The notes beneath the pieces are model-generated. The model saw only the letters and a program-made list of their open reading frames with translations. It ran no database searches and was not told the DNA's origin. Made by a program: the position numbers and the translations under genes. Source: Hungatella hathewayi (lineage in GTDB: Bacteria; Bacillota; Clostridia; Lachnospirales; Lachnospiraceae). Taken from it: a DNA stretch of 64,000 nt. Location: assembly GCA_025149285.1 (NCBI GenBank), contig CP102274.1, positions 4,490,001-4,554,000 on the forward strand. Reading direction: 5' to 3'. This document shows, in pieces, positions 40,904 through 50,266 of the stretch. Positions within the stretch are counted from its first letter, which is position 1. Every line of letters begins with the position of its first letter.

Positions 40904-41615
40904 ATTCTCACGGAGTGAGCTCCTGTTGGGTAAAGACTCCATGGCAAAGCTGGCAGGTTCCTGTGTCGCCGTCTTCGGCGTCGGCGGAGTGGGCTCCCAC
41001 TGTATTGAAGCCCTGGCCAGAGGCGGCGTCGGCCGCCTCGTTCTGATTGACAATGACACGGTCTCCATAACCAATATCAACCGTCAGAGCATTGCCTATC
41101 ACAGTACTGTGGGCATGTACAAGACTCAGGTCATGAAAACAAGAATCCAGGACATCAATCCAAAGGCGGAGGTCTTTCCGTTTGAGACCTTCGTTCTCCC
41201 CGATAACCTTGAAGCTCTGTTTGAACAGATTCCATACAAAGTCGACTACATCGCAGACGCCATCGACACGGTCACGGCCAAGCTGGCCCTGACCCAGTAC
41301 GCCATAGAGCATGACATTCCGATCATCTCCTCCATGGGAACAGGCAACAAGCTTCATCCGGAGCTGTTCGAGATCACGGATTTATCGAAAACCTCGGTCT
41401 GTCCGCTCTGCAAAGTCATGCGCCGGGAGCTTAAGAAACGGGGAATTACCTCTCTGAAAGTCCTGTATTCCAAGGAGGAGCCGCAAAAGCCGCTGGAAGA
41501 CAGCGGGGAGGTCACCTCGAAGCGCGCCGTACCGGGCAGTGTCTCCTTCGTTCCCCCGGTTGCCGGTCTCCTGATCGCAGGGGAAGTGATACGCGGGCTG
41601 ACGGGCAGGAATTAG
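40893..41615 (+). CDS. tcdA: tRNA threonylcarbamoyladenosine dehydratase (TcdA/CsdL)
   Basis: 240 aa from ATG 40893 (GGTGA upstream). E1-like/ThiF fold: nucleotide-binding VAVFGVGGVGSHCIEALARGGVG near residue 28, LIDNDTVSITNINRQ near 50, the adenylation region and a CPLCKVMRRELKKRG cysteine pair near 170. It cyclises t6A37 to ct6A in ANN-decoding tRNAs using ATP. Translationally coupled to the IscR-like regulator, which makes sense because CsdL works with a sulfur-transfer system in E. coli, though none is encoded here. Confidence 0.93.
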   Translation: MIHEFSRSELLLGKDSMAKLAGSCVAVFGVGGVGSHCIEALARGGVGRLVLIDNDTVSITNINRQSIAYHSTVGMYKTQVMKTRIQDINPKAEVFPFETFVLPDNLEALFEQIPYKVDYIADAIDTVTAKLALTQYAIEHDIPIISSMGTGNKLHPELFEITDLSKTSVCPLCKVMRRELKKRGITSLKVLYSKEEPQKPLEDSGEVTSKRAVPGSVSFVPPVAGLLIAGEVIRGLTGRN

Positions 41616-41654
41616 CGGTAAAACAGGCAGAAGCCATCAGACAGACAGAAAAAA

Positions 41655-41709
41655 GGAAGCATTTAAGCGCCCGGTCACCATAACTCCGGCCACACGCTCA
41701 AATGCTTCC
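41655..41709. terminator. Bidirectional terminator between tcdA and the NSS transporter
   Basis: Arms GGAAGCATTT/AAATGCTTCC plus AGCG/CGCT, A-rich on the left and T-rich on the right (CTTTCTTTTT), between convergent genes. Confidence 0.87.
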
Positions 41710-41730
41710 CTTTCTTTTTATATTCCGTCT

Positions 41731-43095
41731 CTAAAACTTGGCTATATACCCCTGAATAAAGATAAACAGTACGATCACAGGCAGGACAAATGTTACATAG
41801 CCCCTCACCCATCTCGGGAACCTGATTCCCTTTCCTTCATTGGCTTCCTTCATGAAGTTCTCAAATCCCCAGCCGTACCTTGTGGTACAGAAGGCCAGAT
41901 AGATCAGACTTCCCAGCGGAAGCAGGTTATTGCTGATAATGAAATCCTCTAAATCCAGGACATTGCTCCCTTCGCCAAATGGCATGAAACCGCTCCATAA
42001 ATTAAATCCCAGAACACACGGCAGGGAAAGCAGGATGATGGCAGCTGCATTGCACATAACCGCTTTCTTGATGGTGCAGCCCGTCAAATCCGTGGCGAAT
42101 GACACAATATTCTGGAATACGGCGATAACCGTGGAGACCGCCGCAAACGACATAAACAGGAAGAACAGCGTCCCAACCAGTCTCCCTCCCGCCATATTGT
42201 TGAATACGTTGGGCAGTGTCACGAAGATCAGCTTCGGTCCCTGACCCGGTTCAATGCTGAACGCAAAACATGCCGGGAAAATAATAAGGCCTGCCATAAA
42301 GGCTACGAACGTGTCAAGGATCGTAACAGAGAGCGCCTCGCCCATCAGACTGCGTTCTTTCCCGATATAGCTTCCGAAAATAGCCAGTGCGCCGATTCCC
42401 AGGCTCAGCGTAAAGAACGCCTGTCCCATGGCCGCGAAGATTACCTCTCCCAGACCGGCTTCCTTAATCTTTCCAAAATCAGGCTTCAGATAGAATTCCA
42501 GTCCAGGTCCGCTGTTGTCCATCAAAACGGAGTGAATCGCCAGAATTACCATCAGAATCAAAAGGCAGACCATCATCACCTTGGTGATCTTTTCCACACC
42601 GCCCTGCAGTCCTTTTGCACAGACTGCAAAACAGCCAATTACAACAAGAATCATAAATACGGCCATCAGAACCGGATTCGTCAGCATTCCCTCGAATTCC
42701 GCGCCGACACCGGCCGCATCCAGGCCTGTAAAATCGCCCTTGGCCATCTTTAGGAAATATAAGATCATCCAGCCGGCAACGGTAGTGTAGAACATCATCA
42801 GGATGTAATTACCTGCCATTCCCAGATATTTGGCGTAATGCCACTTTGTTCCTTTTGGTTCCAGCACATCATAGGACAGCGCCACACTTCTCTGGCTTGC
42901 CCTTCCCACTGCAAATTCCATGACTACGATCGGAAGACCCAGTATTACTAAAAATACCGCGTAAATTAATACGAATGCCGCGCCGCCGTACTGACCTACG
43001 ATGTATGGAAAACGCCATACATTGCCGAGTCCGATTGCGCATCCCGCTGAAATTAGAATAAAACCCAGCCGGGATGAAAATTTCTCTCTCCCCAT
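41731..43095 (-). CDS. Na+-dependent neurotransmitter-symporter-family (NSS) transporter
   Basis: 454 aa from ATG 43095 (AGGAGAG upstream), about 11-12 transmembrane helices. The first helix has the NSS hallmark ISAGCAIGLGNVWRFPYIVGQYGGAAF, whose unwound part binds Na+ and substrate. Bacterial members take up amino acids such as tryptophan, tyrosine or leucine. Substrate cannot be assigned. Monocistronic. Confidence 0.93.
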   Translation of the reverse strand: MGREKFSSRLGFILISAGCAIGLGNVWRFPYIVGQYGGAAFVLIYAVFLVILGLPIVVMEFAVGRASQRSVALSYDVLEPKGTKWHYAKYLGMAGNYILMMFYTTVAGWMILYFLKMAKGDFTGLDAAGVGAEFEGMLTNPVLMAVFMILVVIGCFAVCAKGLQGGVEKITKVMMVCLLILMVILAIHSVLMDNSGPGLEFYLKPDFGKIKEAGLGEVIFAAMGQAFFTLSLGIGALAIFGSYIGKERSLMGEALSVTILDTFVAFMAGLIIFPACFAFSIEPGQGPKLIFVTLPNVFNNMAGGRLVGTLFFLFMSFAAVSTVIAVFQNIVSFATDLTGCTIKKAVMCNAAAIILLSLPCVLGFNLWSGFMPFGEGSNVLDLEDFIISNNLLPLGSLIYLAFCTTRYGWGFENFMKEANEGKGIRFPRWVRGYVTFVLPVIVLFIFIQGYIAKF

Positions 43096-43242
43096 ACTCT
43101 TTCTCTCCTGGTTGATTAGATTCGAACCGCCGAACCGGTCAAAATCTGCTTCCTTCTGACTGGAACGGCAAAGATTCTGTACCATTATAGCACAGAATCT
43201 CTGTTGTGGCTACTTCATATTATACTGTATCCATTACCGTCT

Positions 43243-44169
43243 CTAACGCCTGATGGAAGCCGCCATCCGATGGTATGTGTGTCTCACGCCGCGGATTACT
43301 TTTCCATATTCCAGGATATTTTCCGGAAGCGCCATACCGCCGTATCCGGCATCTCCCAGGTGATGCATATCCGTTCCGGTCATCTTGCACATCAGCGCAA
43401 TCTCCCGGATTGTGGCCGTGTCCGAGCCCTCCTGGGACGTCCCCACAGCGGTCAGGGTCAGCGCTCCCAGCTCATGTGCAAAGGAGACAAGCCCTCTGAT
43501 ATATTCCATGGTAATTCCCGGAACCGTTCCCGGAGCCGGCATCAGGATCACATCGGCGCCCGCTTCGCGAAACTGCTTTACATCCTCCCGCGTAATGATC
43601 TTTTCCCCGGCCTCTGACAGAATTCCTGCCGCATGCATCTTTCCGGCCACCAGGACAACGGCATCCCCAAACTCCTTCCGGTACAGCGCCAGCGTCTCTG
43701 CGATGGCCCGGTTGGTGACACCGACCCCCGGATTTCCCGTCAGGACGATGAAATCGACTCCCATGGCAACTGCCTTTTTCCCATTTTCCAGCGTTCCCAG
43801 ACGGCCTTTCGTAATCCCCCACATGGCATCTGCTTCCACCGCGCTCTCGACGCCCTGTTCCTTTGGTTCTAAATTGATGCCCACCGGCCGCCCGGTCAGC
43901 GCCTTCACCTTCCGTATGATGTCCGCTCCATCGACAGGAGGAAGCCCGTGGATTACAGGGTGGTCCACGTCAAAGATATTTAACAGAATCACATCGGCGC
44001 CCATAGCCGCGGCCAGCTCTGCATTGCTCACATCTCCCAGCATTGGCTGTGTCGTCCCGATCGTCTCACATACCAGTACACGGCCCTCGCTGGAGGCAAT
44101 GGATTCCACCAGTTCTTTCCCATTCATCTTCTCAAAATCCGATGCATTGCAATTTAAAAAACGCTTCAC
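43243..44169 (-). CDS. TIM-barrel-like protein of uncertain function (DUF7916-like)
   Basis: 308 aa from a GTG at 44169, which has GGAGAGGAG 8 bp upstream; the nearby ATG reads straight into a stop. The sequence alternates strands and helices as in a beta/alpha barrel: AAMGADVILLNIFDVDHPVIHGLP, RPVGINLEP, GVDFIVLTGNPGVGV, VVLVAGKMHAAG, AGADVILMPAPGTVPG and MTGTDMHHLGDAGYGG. The arrangement recalls phosphoenolpyruvate-mutase or indole-glycerol-type barrels, but I do not recognise a characterised enzyme. It lies between the NSS transporter and nrdD, set apart from nrdD by a terminator. Confidence 0.75.
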   Translation of the reverse strand: MKRFLNCNASDFEKMNGKELVESIASSEGRVLVCETIGTTQPMLGDVSNAELAAAMGADVILLNIFDVDHPVIHGLPPVDGADIIRKVKALTGRPVGINLEPKEQGVESAVEADAMWGITKGRLGTLENGKKAVAMGVDFIVLTGNPGVGVTNRAIAETLALYRKEFGDAVVLVAGKMHAAGILSEAGEKIITREDVKQFREAGADVILMPAPGTVPGITMEYIRGLVSFAHELGALTLTAVGTSQEGSDTATIREIALMCKMTGTDMHHLGDAGYGGMALPENILEYGKVIRGVRHTYHRMAASIRR

Positions 44170-44208
44170 CGCATATTCTCCTCTCCATATGAAAATGATT
44201 TTATAAAA

Positions 44209-44248
44209 GTACCGCAAAACCACTCATGATCCCGTGATTTTGCGGCAC
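44209..44248 (-). terminator. nrdD terminator
   Basis: GTGCCGCAAAA/TTTTGCGGTAC stem with extra CAC pairs inside, followed by TTTTAT on the minus strand, 37 bp after the nrdD stop. Confidence 0.85.
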
Positions 44249-44284
44249 TCTGTCTCTTATTAATCGGATTCTTTCAAATATGGC

Positions 44285-46648
44285 TTATGCAATGGTCTCC
44301 GCATACTTTCTGATATTAGATGCATTGGCGATCTTCTTCACCTGACCATCCTTGATGACGACCAGAGTCGGCGCCTGCATAATGCCCAGCTGTTCTGCCA
44401 GCTCTGCGTTTTCCTCTGCATCCACCACCTCGTAATCCACATCCTTTAAGAACTGCTTCGCCATCTTGCAGTTCGGACACGTCTTGGTCGTGAAAAGGTA
44501 GGATCCCGCCGGAATCTCCGCATTATGAACGGCTTCCTTCACGGTCTCCGCTCCCTTGTTTCCCTTCTTTAATACGGAACCGGTAATGTCGTAGGTGGTA
44601 CGGTTCTTATATTCCTGAGTCTTTCCTTCGTTCCAGTTCTGTACCGGTCTGTAGTAGCCGGTGATACGGCTGTAAATCTCAGCACGTTTCCCGCAGATCG
44701 GGCAGACGCTGTGCTCTCCGATCAGGTAGCCGTGCTCTGCACAGATCGAATACGTCGGAGACAGCGTATAGTATGGAAGCTTGTAGTTCTCTGCAATGGT
44801 GCGTACCAGTCTCGCCGCGGCCGCCCAGTCAGGAAGCTTTTCACCCAGAAAAGCGTGGAACACGGTTCCCGACGTATATAAGGTCTGCAGTTCGTCCTGA
44901 ATATCCAGCGCATCGAATATATCAGCCGTATAATCCACTGGCAGATGAGAACTGTTGGTGTAGTATGGCGTGTCACCCTCGGCTCCTGCCGTCCTGATAT
45001 CCGGATACTTCTTCCTGTCATGCTTGGCCAGACGGTAGGTCGTGGACTCCGCCGGTGTGGCCTCCAAATTGTATAAGTCGCCGTATTTTTCCTGATAATC
45101 GGAAAGGCGCTCTCTCATATGGTTCAATACATTCTTCGTGAATTCCTGCGTCTTCGTGCTTGTCATATCTTCGCCCAGCCAGACGGCATTTAATCCAACC
45201 TCATTCATGCCTATTAAGCCGATGGTGGAGAAATGATTCTCAAAGGTTCCCAAATACCGCTTGGTATAAGGATATAGTCCCTGGTTCAGCAGCTTGGTGA
45301 TGACCTCCCGCTTCGTCTTTAAGGATCTGGCGGAAACATCCATCATATGATCCAGACGGCTGTAGAAATCGGCTTCGTCCTTTGCCAGATAAGCGATTCT
45401 CGGCATATTGATGGTTACAACGCCGACAGATCCGGTACTCTCGCCTGATCCGAAGAATCCGCCCGTCTTCCTGCGCAGCTCACGAAGATCGAGGCGCAGA
45501 CGGCAGCACATGCTTCTGACATCGCTGGGTTCCATATCACTGTTGATATAATTGGAGAAGTATGGCGTTCCATACTTGGAAGTCATCTCAAACAACAGCC
45601 TGTTATTCTCAGTATCGGACCAGTCAAAATCCTTGGTGATGGAATAGGTCGGAATCGGATACTGGAAGCCGCGGCCATTGGCATCTCCCTCGATCATCGT
45701 CTCGATGAAGGCCTTGTTGATCATGTCCATCTCTGCTTTACAGTCTTTGTACTTGAAGTCCGCTTCTTTTCCGCCTATAATGGCCGGAAGCTCTGCCATA
45801 TCACCCGGTACGGTCCAGTCCAGGGTAATATTGGAGAACGGAGCCTGTGTTCCCCAGCGGCTTGGCGTATTAACACCATAAATGAAGGACTCGATGCACT
45901 TCTTTACCTCCGGGTAGGTTAAGTTATCTATCTTTACAAAAGGAGCAAGGTAGGTATCGAAAGAGGAGAATGCCTGGGCTCCTGCCCATTCATTCTGCAT
46001 AATGCCTAAAAAGTTAACCATCTGGTTGCAGAGCACGGATAAATGCTTTGCAGGGGATGAAGTGATCTTTCCCGGAATGCCGCCCAGGCCTTCCATGAGA
46101 AGCTGCTTTAAGGACCAGCCTGCACAGTAGCCTGTCAGCATGGACAGATCGTGGATATGGATGTCTGCGTTCCTGTGGGCATCCGCAATCTCCTGATCGT
46201 ATATCTCGGACAGCCAGTAGTTGGCCGTAACTGCGCCTGAGTTGCTTAAGATCAGACCGCCTACGGAATATGTAACAGTCGAGTTCTCCTTGACACGCCA
46301 GTCTTCCACCTTCACGTAACTGTTTACCACATCCTTGTAGTCCAGGATGGTATTCTTCATATTACGGATTTTTTCTCTCTGTTTTCTGTATAAAATATAG
46401 GCCTTTGCCACATCCGTGTAACCGGTCTGCTCCAGAACATGCTCAACGCTGTCCTGAATCTGCTCAACCGTTATCTGGCCGTCTCTCATCTTTTCCTGAA
46501 AGTCTGCCGTGACACGGAGGGACAACAGCTCCAGAATCTCATTATTATAATCCTTCTTCGTAGCCTTAAATGCCTTCTTTATCGCTTCCGTTATCTTATT
46601 CAGACTGAATTCAGCGACCTCCCCATCTCTTTTCAATACTGCTATCAT
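44285..46648 (-). CDS. nrdD: Anaerobic ribonucleoside-triphosphate reductase with C-terminal redoxin domain
   Basis: 787 aa. ATP-cone at residues about 1-90 (VLKRDGEVAEFSLNKITEAIKKAF), glycyl-radical catalytic barrel, zinc site CAEHGYLIGEHSVCPICGKR near 650 and the radical loop RITGYYRPVQNWNEGK near 675, where the Gly is the radical site. The last 80 residues are a thioredoxin/glutaredoxin-like domain with TKTCPNCKMAKQFLKD and QAPTLVV. It makes dNTPs without oxygen. The fused redoxin implies a thiol reductant rather than formate, as known for redoxin-dependent class III enzymes. The activase NrdG is not encoded in the window. Confidence 0.95.
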   Translation of the reverse strand: MIAVLKRDGEVAEFSLNKITEAIKKAFKATKKDYNNEILELLSLRVTADFQEKMRDGQITVEQIQDSVEHVLEQTGYTDVAKAYILYRKQREKIRNMKNTILDYKDVVNSYVKVEDWRVKENSTVTYSVGGLILSNSGAVTANYWLSEIYDQEIADAHRNADIHIHDLSMLTGYCAGWSLKQLLMEGLGGIPGKITSSPAKHLSVLCNQMVNFLGIMQNEWAGAQAFSSFDTYLAPFVKIDNLTYPEVKKCIESFIYGVNTPSRWGTQAPFSNITLDWTVPGDMAELPAIIGGKEADFKYKDCKAEMDMINKAFIETMIEGDANGRGFQYPIPTYSITKDFDWSDTENNRLLFEMTSKYGTPYFSNYINSDMEPSDVRSMCCRLRLDLRELRRKTGGFFGSGESTGSVGVVTINMPRIAYLAKDEADFYSRLDHMMDVSARSLKTKREVITKLLNQGLYPYTKRYLGTFENHFSTIGLIGMNEVGLNAVWLGEDMTSTKTQEFTKNVLNHMRERLSDYQEKYGDLYNLEATPAESTTYRLAKHDRKKYPDIRTAGAEGDTPYYTNSSHLPVDYTADIFDALDIQDELQTLYTSGTVFHAFLGEKLPDWAAAARLVRTIAENYKLPYYTLSPTYSICAEHGYLIGEHSVCPICGKRAEIYSRITGYYRPVQNWNEGKTQEYKNRTTYDITGSVLKKGNKGAETVKEAVHNAEIPAGSYLFTTKTCPNCKMAKQFLKDVDYEVVDAEENAELAEQLGIMQAPTLVVIKDGQVKKIANASNIRKYAETIA

Positions 46649-46706
46649 CTATACCTGACTCCTTTCCTTTTACAACCGTGACACCGCCTTAACCGGTGCA
46701 TTGTTT

Positions 46707-46735
46707 ATTATAGCAGAAGAGAAACGAAAACACAA
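46707..46735 (-). promoter_or_regulatory. nrdD promoter
   Basis: TTGTGT (46730-46735), 17 bp, TATAAT (46707-46712) on the minus strand. The -35 is inside the first arm of the inverted repeat described next. Confidence 0.7.
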
Positions 46736-46775
46736 TATCTGGTTTCGCAAAAAACATTAAAACCAGATATTGTGT
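46730..46775. promoter_or_regulatory. Paired NrdR-box-like repeats upstream of nrdD
   Basis: ACACAATATCTGGTTT (46730-46745) and its perfect inverse AAACCAGATATTGTGT (46760-46775) have centres 30 bp apart, close to three helical turns. Each resembles the NrdR box (ACACwATATaTwGTGT), and one overlaps the -35. As RNA the pair also makes a 16-bp hairpin that may terminate hflX transcription. Confidence 0.6.
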
Positions 46776-46907
46776 CTTATTATGTTTTCTTATAAGCTTC
46801 AAGTCACTTATCGCAAAACTGCGGACTGTCTGCCAGTATAACACAACTGCCACAGTTTCTCAACCATCATTTCGTCCGATGTGCTTCACAGCCGTACATT
46901 TACGCTT

Positions 46908-48155
46908 TTAAATCAGGTTTGTATACATCTCCGCAGGCACATAGGCGCTGACAAAAATGCCGTCGTCCCGGTACTCTTCCTTCAGGAGCTGGCCGTATTT
47001 CCGGATCAGCTGAATCTTTCCGGCTTCCTGATAGGGGTATACCCGCTCCAGGAATACTTTCCGGCTCCTTAATATACTCTCCAGCAGATTGAGGAGCTCA
47101 TCCAGTCCCTCCCCGGTCTTTGCCGATATCTTCACCTGGTAATCGGAAGATAAATCGCGGGGGATCCTCATCTCACCTGCTGCATCGATCTTATTAAAGA
47201 CCGTGATCACTTCCTTATCGTGAACCCCCAAATCCTTCAGCGTCTCATAGACCACATACATCTGCATGTCCATCTGGGGATTGGAGCAGTCCACCACGTG
47301 AAGGATGATGTCCGAGTATTTTGCCTCCTCCAGTGTGCTCTTAAACGCCTCAATCAGATTATGGGGCAGCTTCCGGATAAATCCGACCGTGTCAGTCAGA
47401 AGAATCTGCTCCCCGCCGGGAAGTTCTAAGTTTCTGGTCGTCGGGTCCAGCGTGGCAAACAGTTTGTCCTCCGCCAGAATTCCGGCGTCCGTAAGCGTAT
47501 TGAGCAGCGTGGACTTTCCCGCGTTGGTGTAGCCCACAATGGCTGCCACCGGCGTATGATTCCTTGTGCGCTGCTGCCTGGCCACATCCCTGTGGCGCTT
47601 CACATCCTCCAGCTCCGCTTTTAGCTGGCCGATCCGATCGTGAATCAGACGGCGGTCCGCCTCCAGCTTCTTCTCGCCGGGACCTCTCGTTCCGATTCCG
47701 CCGCCCAGACGGGAGAGCGAATTTCTCAGTCCCACCAGTCTGGCAGCCCGGTACTTTAACTGGGCCAGTTCCACCTGGATCTTGCCTTCCCTGGTGGTCG
47801 CCCTGGAGGCAAAAATGTCAAGAATCACCATGGTACGGTCCATAACCTTCGTGTCCAGGGCATCCTCCAGATTGCGAAGCTGTGCGGGGGACAGCTCGTC
47901 GTCGCAGACAATACCGGTGGCATTCAGCTCCCAGACACGCTCCTTCACCTCTTCGATCTTTCCCTTGCCCAGATACGTGCCCGGATGAATCCGCTCCCGG
48001 TTCTGGATCATCTTATCCACCGTGACGGCTCCCGCGGTCTCTACCAGCTCTTCCAGCTCATCCAAGGAGGAGGCTGCCAGGCTTCCCTCTTCCGTACTCA
48101 CGGCCACCAGTATGACCCGCTCTTCGATTTCCTTTAACTCCACTAAATCAGCCAT
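46908..48155 (-). CDS. hflX: HflX GTPase
   Basis: 415 aa. N-terminal HflX domain with GNREXEX-type arginine-rich region (RLGGGIGTRGPGEKKLEADRR near 155). GTPase motifs: G1 GYTNAGKSTLLN near 208, LDPTTR, G3 DTVGFIRKLP near 255, and NKID near 325. It splits stalled or hibernating ribosomes under stress. Start follows AGGAG. A short AGCCCAA/TTGGGTT hairpin sits just upstream. Confidence 0.95.
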   Translation of the reverse strand: MADLVELKEIEERVILVAVSTEEGSLAASSLDELEELVETAGAVTVDKMIQNRERIHPGTYLGKGKIEEVKERVWELNATGIVCDDELSPAQLRNLEDALDTKVMDRTMVILDIFASRATTREGKIQVELAQLKYRAARLVGLRNSLSRLGGGIGTRGPGEKKLEADRRLIHDRIGQLKAELEDVKRHRDVARQQRTRNHTPVAAIVGYTNAGKSTLLNTLTDAGILAEDKLFATLDPTTRNLELPGGEQILLTDTVGFIRKLPHNLIEAFKSTLEEAKYSDIILHVVDCSNPQMDMQMYVVYETLKDLGVHDKEVITVFNKIDAAGEMRIPRDLSSDYQVKISAKTGEGLDELLNLLESILRSRKVFLERVYPYQEAGKIQLIRKYGQLLKEEYRDDGIFVSAYVPAEMYTNLI

Positions 48156-48234
48156 TGATCTCCTAATCCATTACCTCATCTTTATTTCAACCCAACCTTT
48201 TGGGCTCATATACCACTCAAAATAACACAGCGGC

Positions 48235-49038
48235 TTATCTGCTTTTTAGAAACTCCAGTTCCCGCGCAGCCTCTTCGTCCGAGCTGTTTCCTGCCACATA
48301 CTGCTCCATCAGCTCCCGAGCCTTGTCAAAGTCTCCCTTGTACTCGTACGCAACCGCCTGATTATAAATCAGGTCCGGCACTGAGGCGGCGTCCGGCTTT
48401 AATAACCCCTGGGCGAAACAGGTAATAGCCGTCTCATAATCCTTTTCCCCAAATTTGCAGAGGCCCATCCGGTTATACAGTTCGGCGCTTTCGATACCTT
48501 CCGCCTTTGCACTCTCATAGAGCGCCATAGCCTCGGCGGCAGCTCCCTGGTTCTCTAACGCCGCTCCGGCCGCGAGAAGCGCCTCCGCCCTGCCCGGAGC
48601 ATTTTTCTCCGTATCCAGCTCCGAAGCACGCTTATAATCTTCCAGCGCACCGTTTAAATCACCGTTCTGTGCCCTGGATACACAGCGCATGTTCAAATAT
48701 TCCGGCCGTTCCTGATCCACCTGAATCAGAATCCCGTAGGTATCCGAGGCCGCCTGGTAATCCGCAGCCCGGTATTCGGCTTCCGCCCGGTATTTCAGTA
48801 CGTCGATATCAAACGCTCCCACCAGTGCGTTGGAGGCGTTAATCGCCTCGTCGAACGAAGCAATCGCACTTTCATAATCCCCGGCATTCAATGCTTCTAT
48901 TCCTGCATCGCGGTACGTATATTTATTTTCACTTTTCCCGCATCCGACGGTCAGCCCCATGCACAGACCGGCCGTCAGGATCAGTACCTTTATTTTCTTC
49001 TTATTATAACCCGTTTTCACTCTGGAATAACTGTTCAT
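48235..49038 (-). CDS. TPR-repeat lipoprotein
   Basis: 267 aa from ATG 49038 (GGAG 8 bp upstream). Lipoprotein signal with lipobox LTVGC near residue 33. At least five tetratricopeptide repeats follow (ALNAGDYESAIASFDEAI, RAADYQAASDTYGILI, RAQNGDLNGALEDYKRA, KFGEKDYETAITCFAQG, YKGDFDKARELMEQY). It would be a scaffold on the outer face of the membrane. It is the last gene of scpA-scpB-dut and is 24 bp after dut. Partner unknown. Confidence 0.88.
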   Translation of the reverse strand: MNSYSRVKTGYNKKKIKVLILTAGLCMGLTVGCGKSENKYTYRDAGIEALNAGDYESAIASFDEAINASNALVGAFDIDVLKYRAEAEYRAADYQAASDTYGILIQVDQERPEYLNMRCVSRAQNGDLNGALEDYKRASELDTEKNAPGRAEALLAAGAALENQGAAAEAMALYESAKAEGIESAELYNRMGLCKFGEKDYETAITCFAQGLLKPDAASVPDLIYNQAVAYEYKGDFDKARELMEQYVAGNSSDEEAARELEFLKSR

Positions 49039-49061
49039 ATTCAATTCTCCATCCGGGGAGC

Positions 49062-49499
49062 TTACTGCTTACCGGTACTTCCGTGGCCTCCGCGGTCTTC
49101 ATGGTCAAGCCTGTCCGTCTCTTCAAAGGACAGCTCCGGCTGGTGCTTCATGATGCGGAACTGGCAGATTCTGTCGTTGATACGGATCACCGTATCACGA
49201 AGGGCATAAGCCGGAAAAAACCACTGGTCATTGTCCCCACAGTATGTTTCGTCGATCACTCCCATGCTGTTCGTCTGGATCACACCGTAATTCTTAAACG
49301 TACTGCTTCTCGGCACCACATGGGCCTCGTAGCCCTCCGGCAGTTCCATGGCGATTCCAAGAGGAATTAACCGAAACTCTCCGGCCTTTAATGTAATCTC
49401 TTCTGCCGCCCGCAAGTCGATCCAGTCGGATTTGCCTCCGACGTAGCATAAACGCTCAATTTTATCTGTAAAGTATTTAATTCTGATCTTTTCTGTCAC
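49062..49499 (-). CDS. dut: dUTP diphosphatase
   Basis: 145 aa starting at a GTG whose last bases overlap the scpB stop (GTGA). Trimeric dUTPase motifs: [20 protein letters not shown] (motif II region), [22 protein letters not shown] (motif III, catalytic Asp) and [11 protein letters not shown]. The Gly/Ser-rich motif V appears as RGGHGSTG at the C-terminus. It keeps uracil out of DNA and makes dUMP for thymidylate. Confidence 0.93.
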   Translation of the reverse strand: MTEKIRIKYFTDKIERLCYVGGKSDWIDLRAAEEITLKAGEFRLIPLGIAMELPEGYEAHVVPRSSTFKNYGVIQTNSMGVIDETYCGDNDQWFFPAYALRDTVIRINDRICQFRIMKHQPELSFEETDRLDHEDRGGHGSTGKQ

Positions 49500-50266
49500 T
49501 GTATGTCCTCCTGGTTATCAGCACTTTTGGGCTGTAGTTCGTTTCTATTATTGTCTGCAGAGCCGGCTTCTGTAAACCCGGCTTCACTCTCCTGTCGGGT
49601 CACGGCTGCTTCCTCCGCTCCCGCTCTCATCTCCGCGATGGGAATCTCATCCAGAAGCACCTCATCCTCCGGGAGCAGTTCCCCGCTTCCCTTTAACTCC
49701 TCCTCCACCTCCATGCGGATCTCAGCCGCAGTTTCGGGATCGGGAGTCGGAAGGTTCTGAGTCGAACCGATTCCAAACCGGCGCAGGAACTCTTCCGTCG
49801 TTGCAAACAGCGCCGGACGGCCCGGAGCATCGAGGCGGCCTACCTCGTATACCAGATTGTATTCCACCAGCCTGTTCACTGCGTGATCGGACTTTACGCC
49901 GCGGATCTTCTCGATCTCCATCTTTGTAACCGGCTGCTTGTAGGCGATGATCGACAGCGTCTCCAGAACCACGTCTGTCAGCACCTGTTTTTTCGGGGTA
50001 GCTGCCACACGGATGAGATTCTCATAATACTCCGGCCTGGTGCACATCTGGTAGCTGTTCTCCAGTTCAATGATCTGCATTCCCTTCCGGCCGGCCTCAT
50101 ACTGCTTCTGAAGCCGTTTCACGGCGGAGCGGGCCGTCTCCTCATCCTGCCCGATCGCGGCTGCCAGCTGTCTCACCTCGACGGAATTGCCCATGGTAAA
50201 TAAGACCGCTTCGATCACGGCCTCATACTCCCGCTCTTCATTCGTAATCTCTCTCAGTTCCTCCAT
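49496..50266 (-). CDS. scpB: Segregation and condensation protein B
   Basis: 256 aa from ATG 50266, which has AGGAG 9 bp upstream; an ATG 12 codons earlier has a poorer site. Two winged-helix domains: [33 protein letters not shown] and [27 protein letters not shown], with the family ending [16 protein letters not shown]. The acidic C-terminal 80 residues are an extension. It binds ScpA and SMC to organise chromosomes. Overlaps scpA by 29 bp and dut by 4 bp. Confidence 0.93.
   Translation of the reverse strand: MEELREITNEEREYEAVIEAVLFTMGNSVEVRQLAAAIGQDEETARSAVKRLQKQYEAGRKGMQIIELENSYQMCTRPEYYENLIRVAATPKKQVLTDVVLETLSIIAYKQPVTKMEIEKIRGVKSDHAVNRLVEYNLVYEVGRLDAPGRPALFATTEEFLRRFGIGSTQNLPTPDPETAAEIRMEVEEELKGSGELLPEDEVLLDEIPIAEMRAGAEEAAVTRQESEAGFTEAGSADNNRNELQPKSADNQEDIQ

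Noticed and set aside
46730-46775. Terminal inverted repeats of a small insertion element
   Set aside because: Arms are only 14 bp apart with nothing between, no target duplication is seen, and the promoter geometry explains the repeats better.
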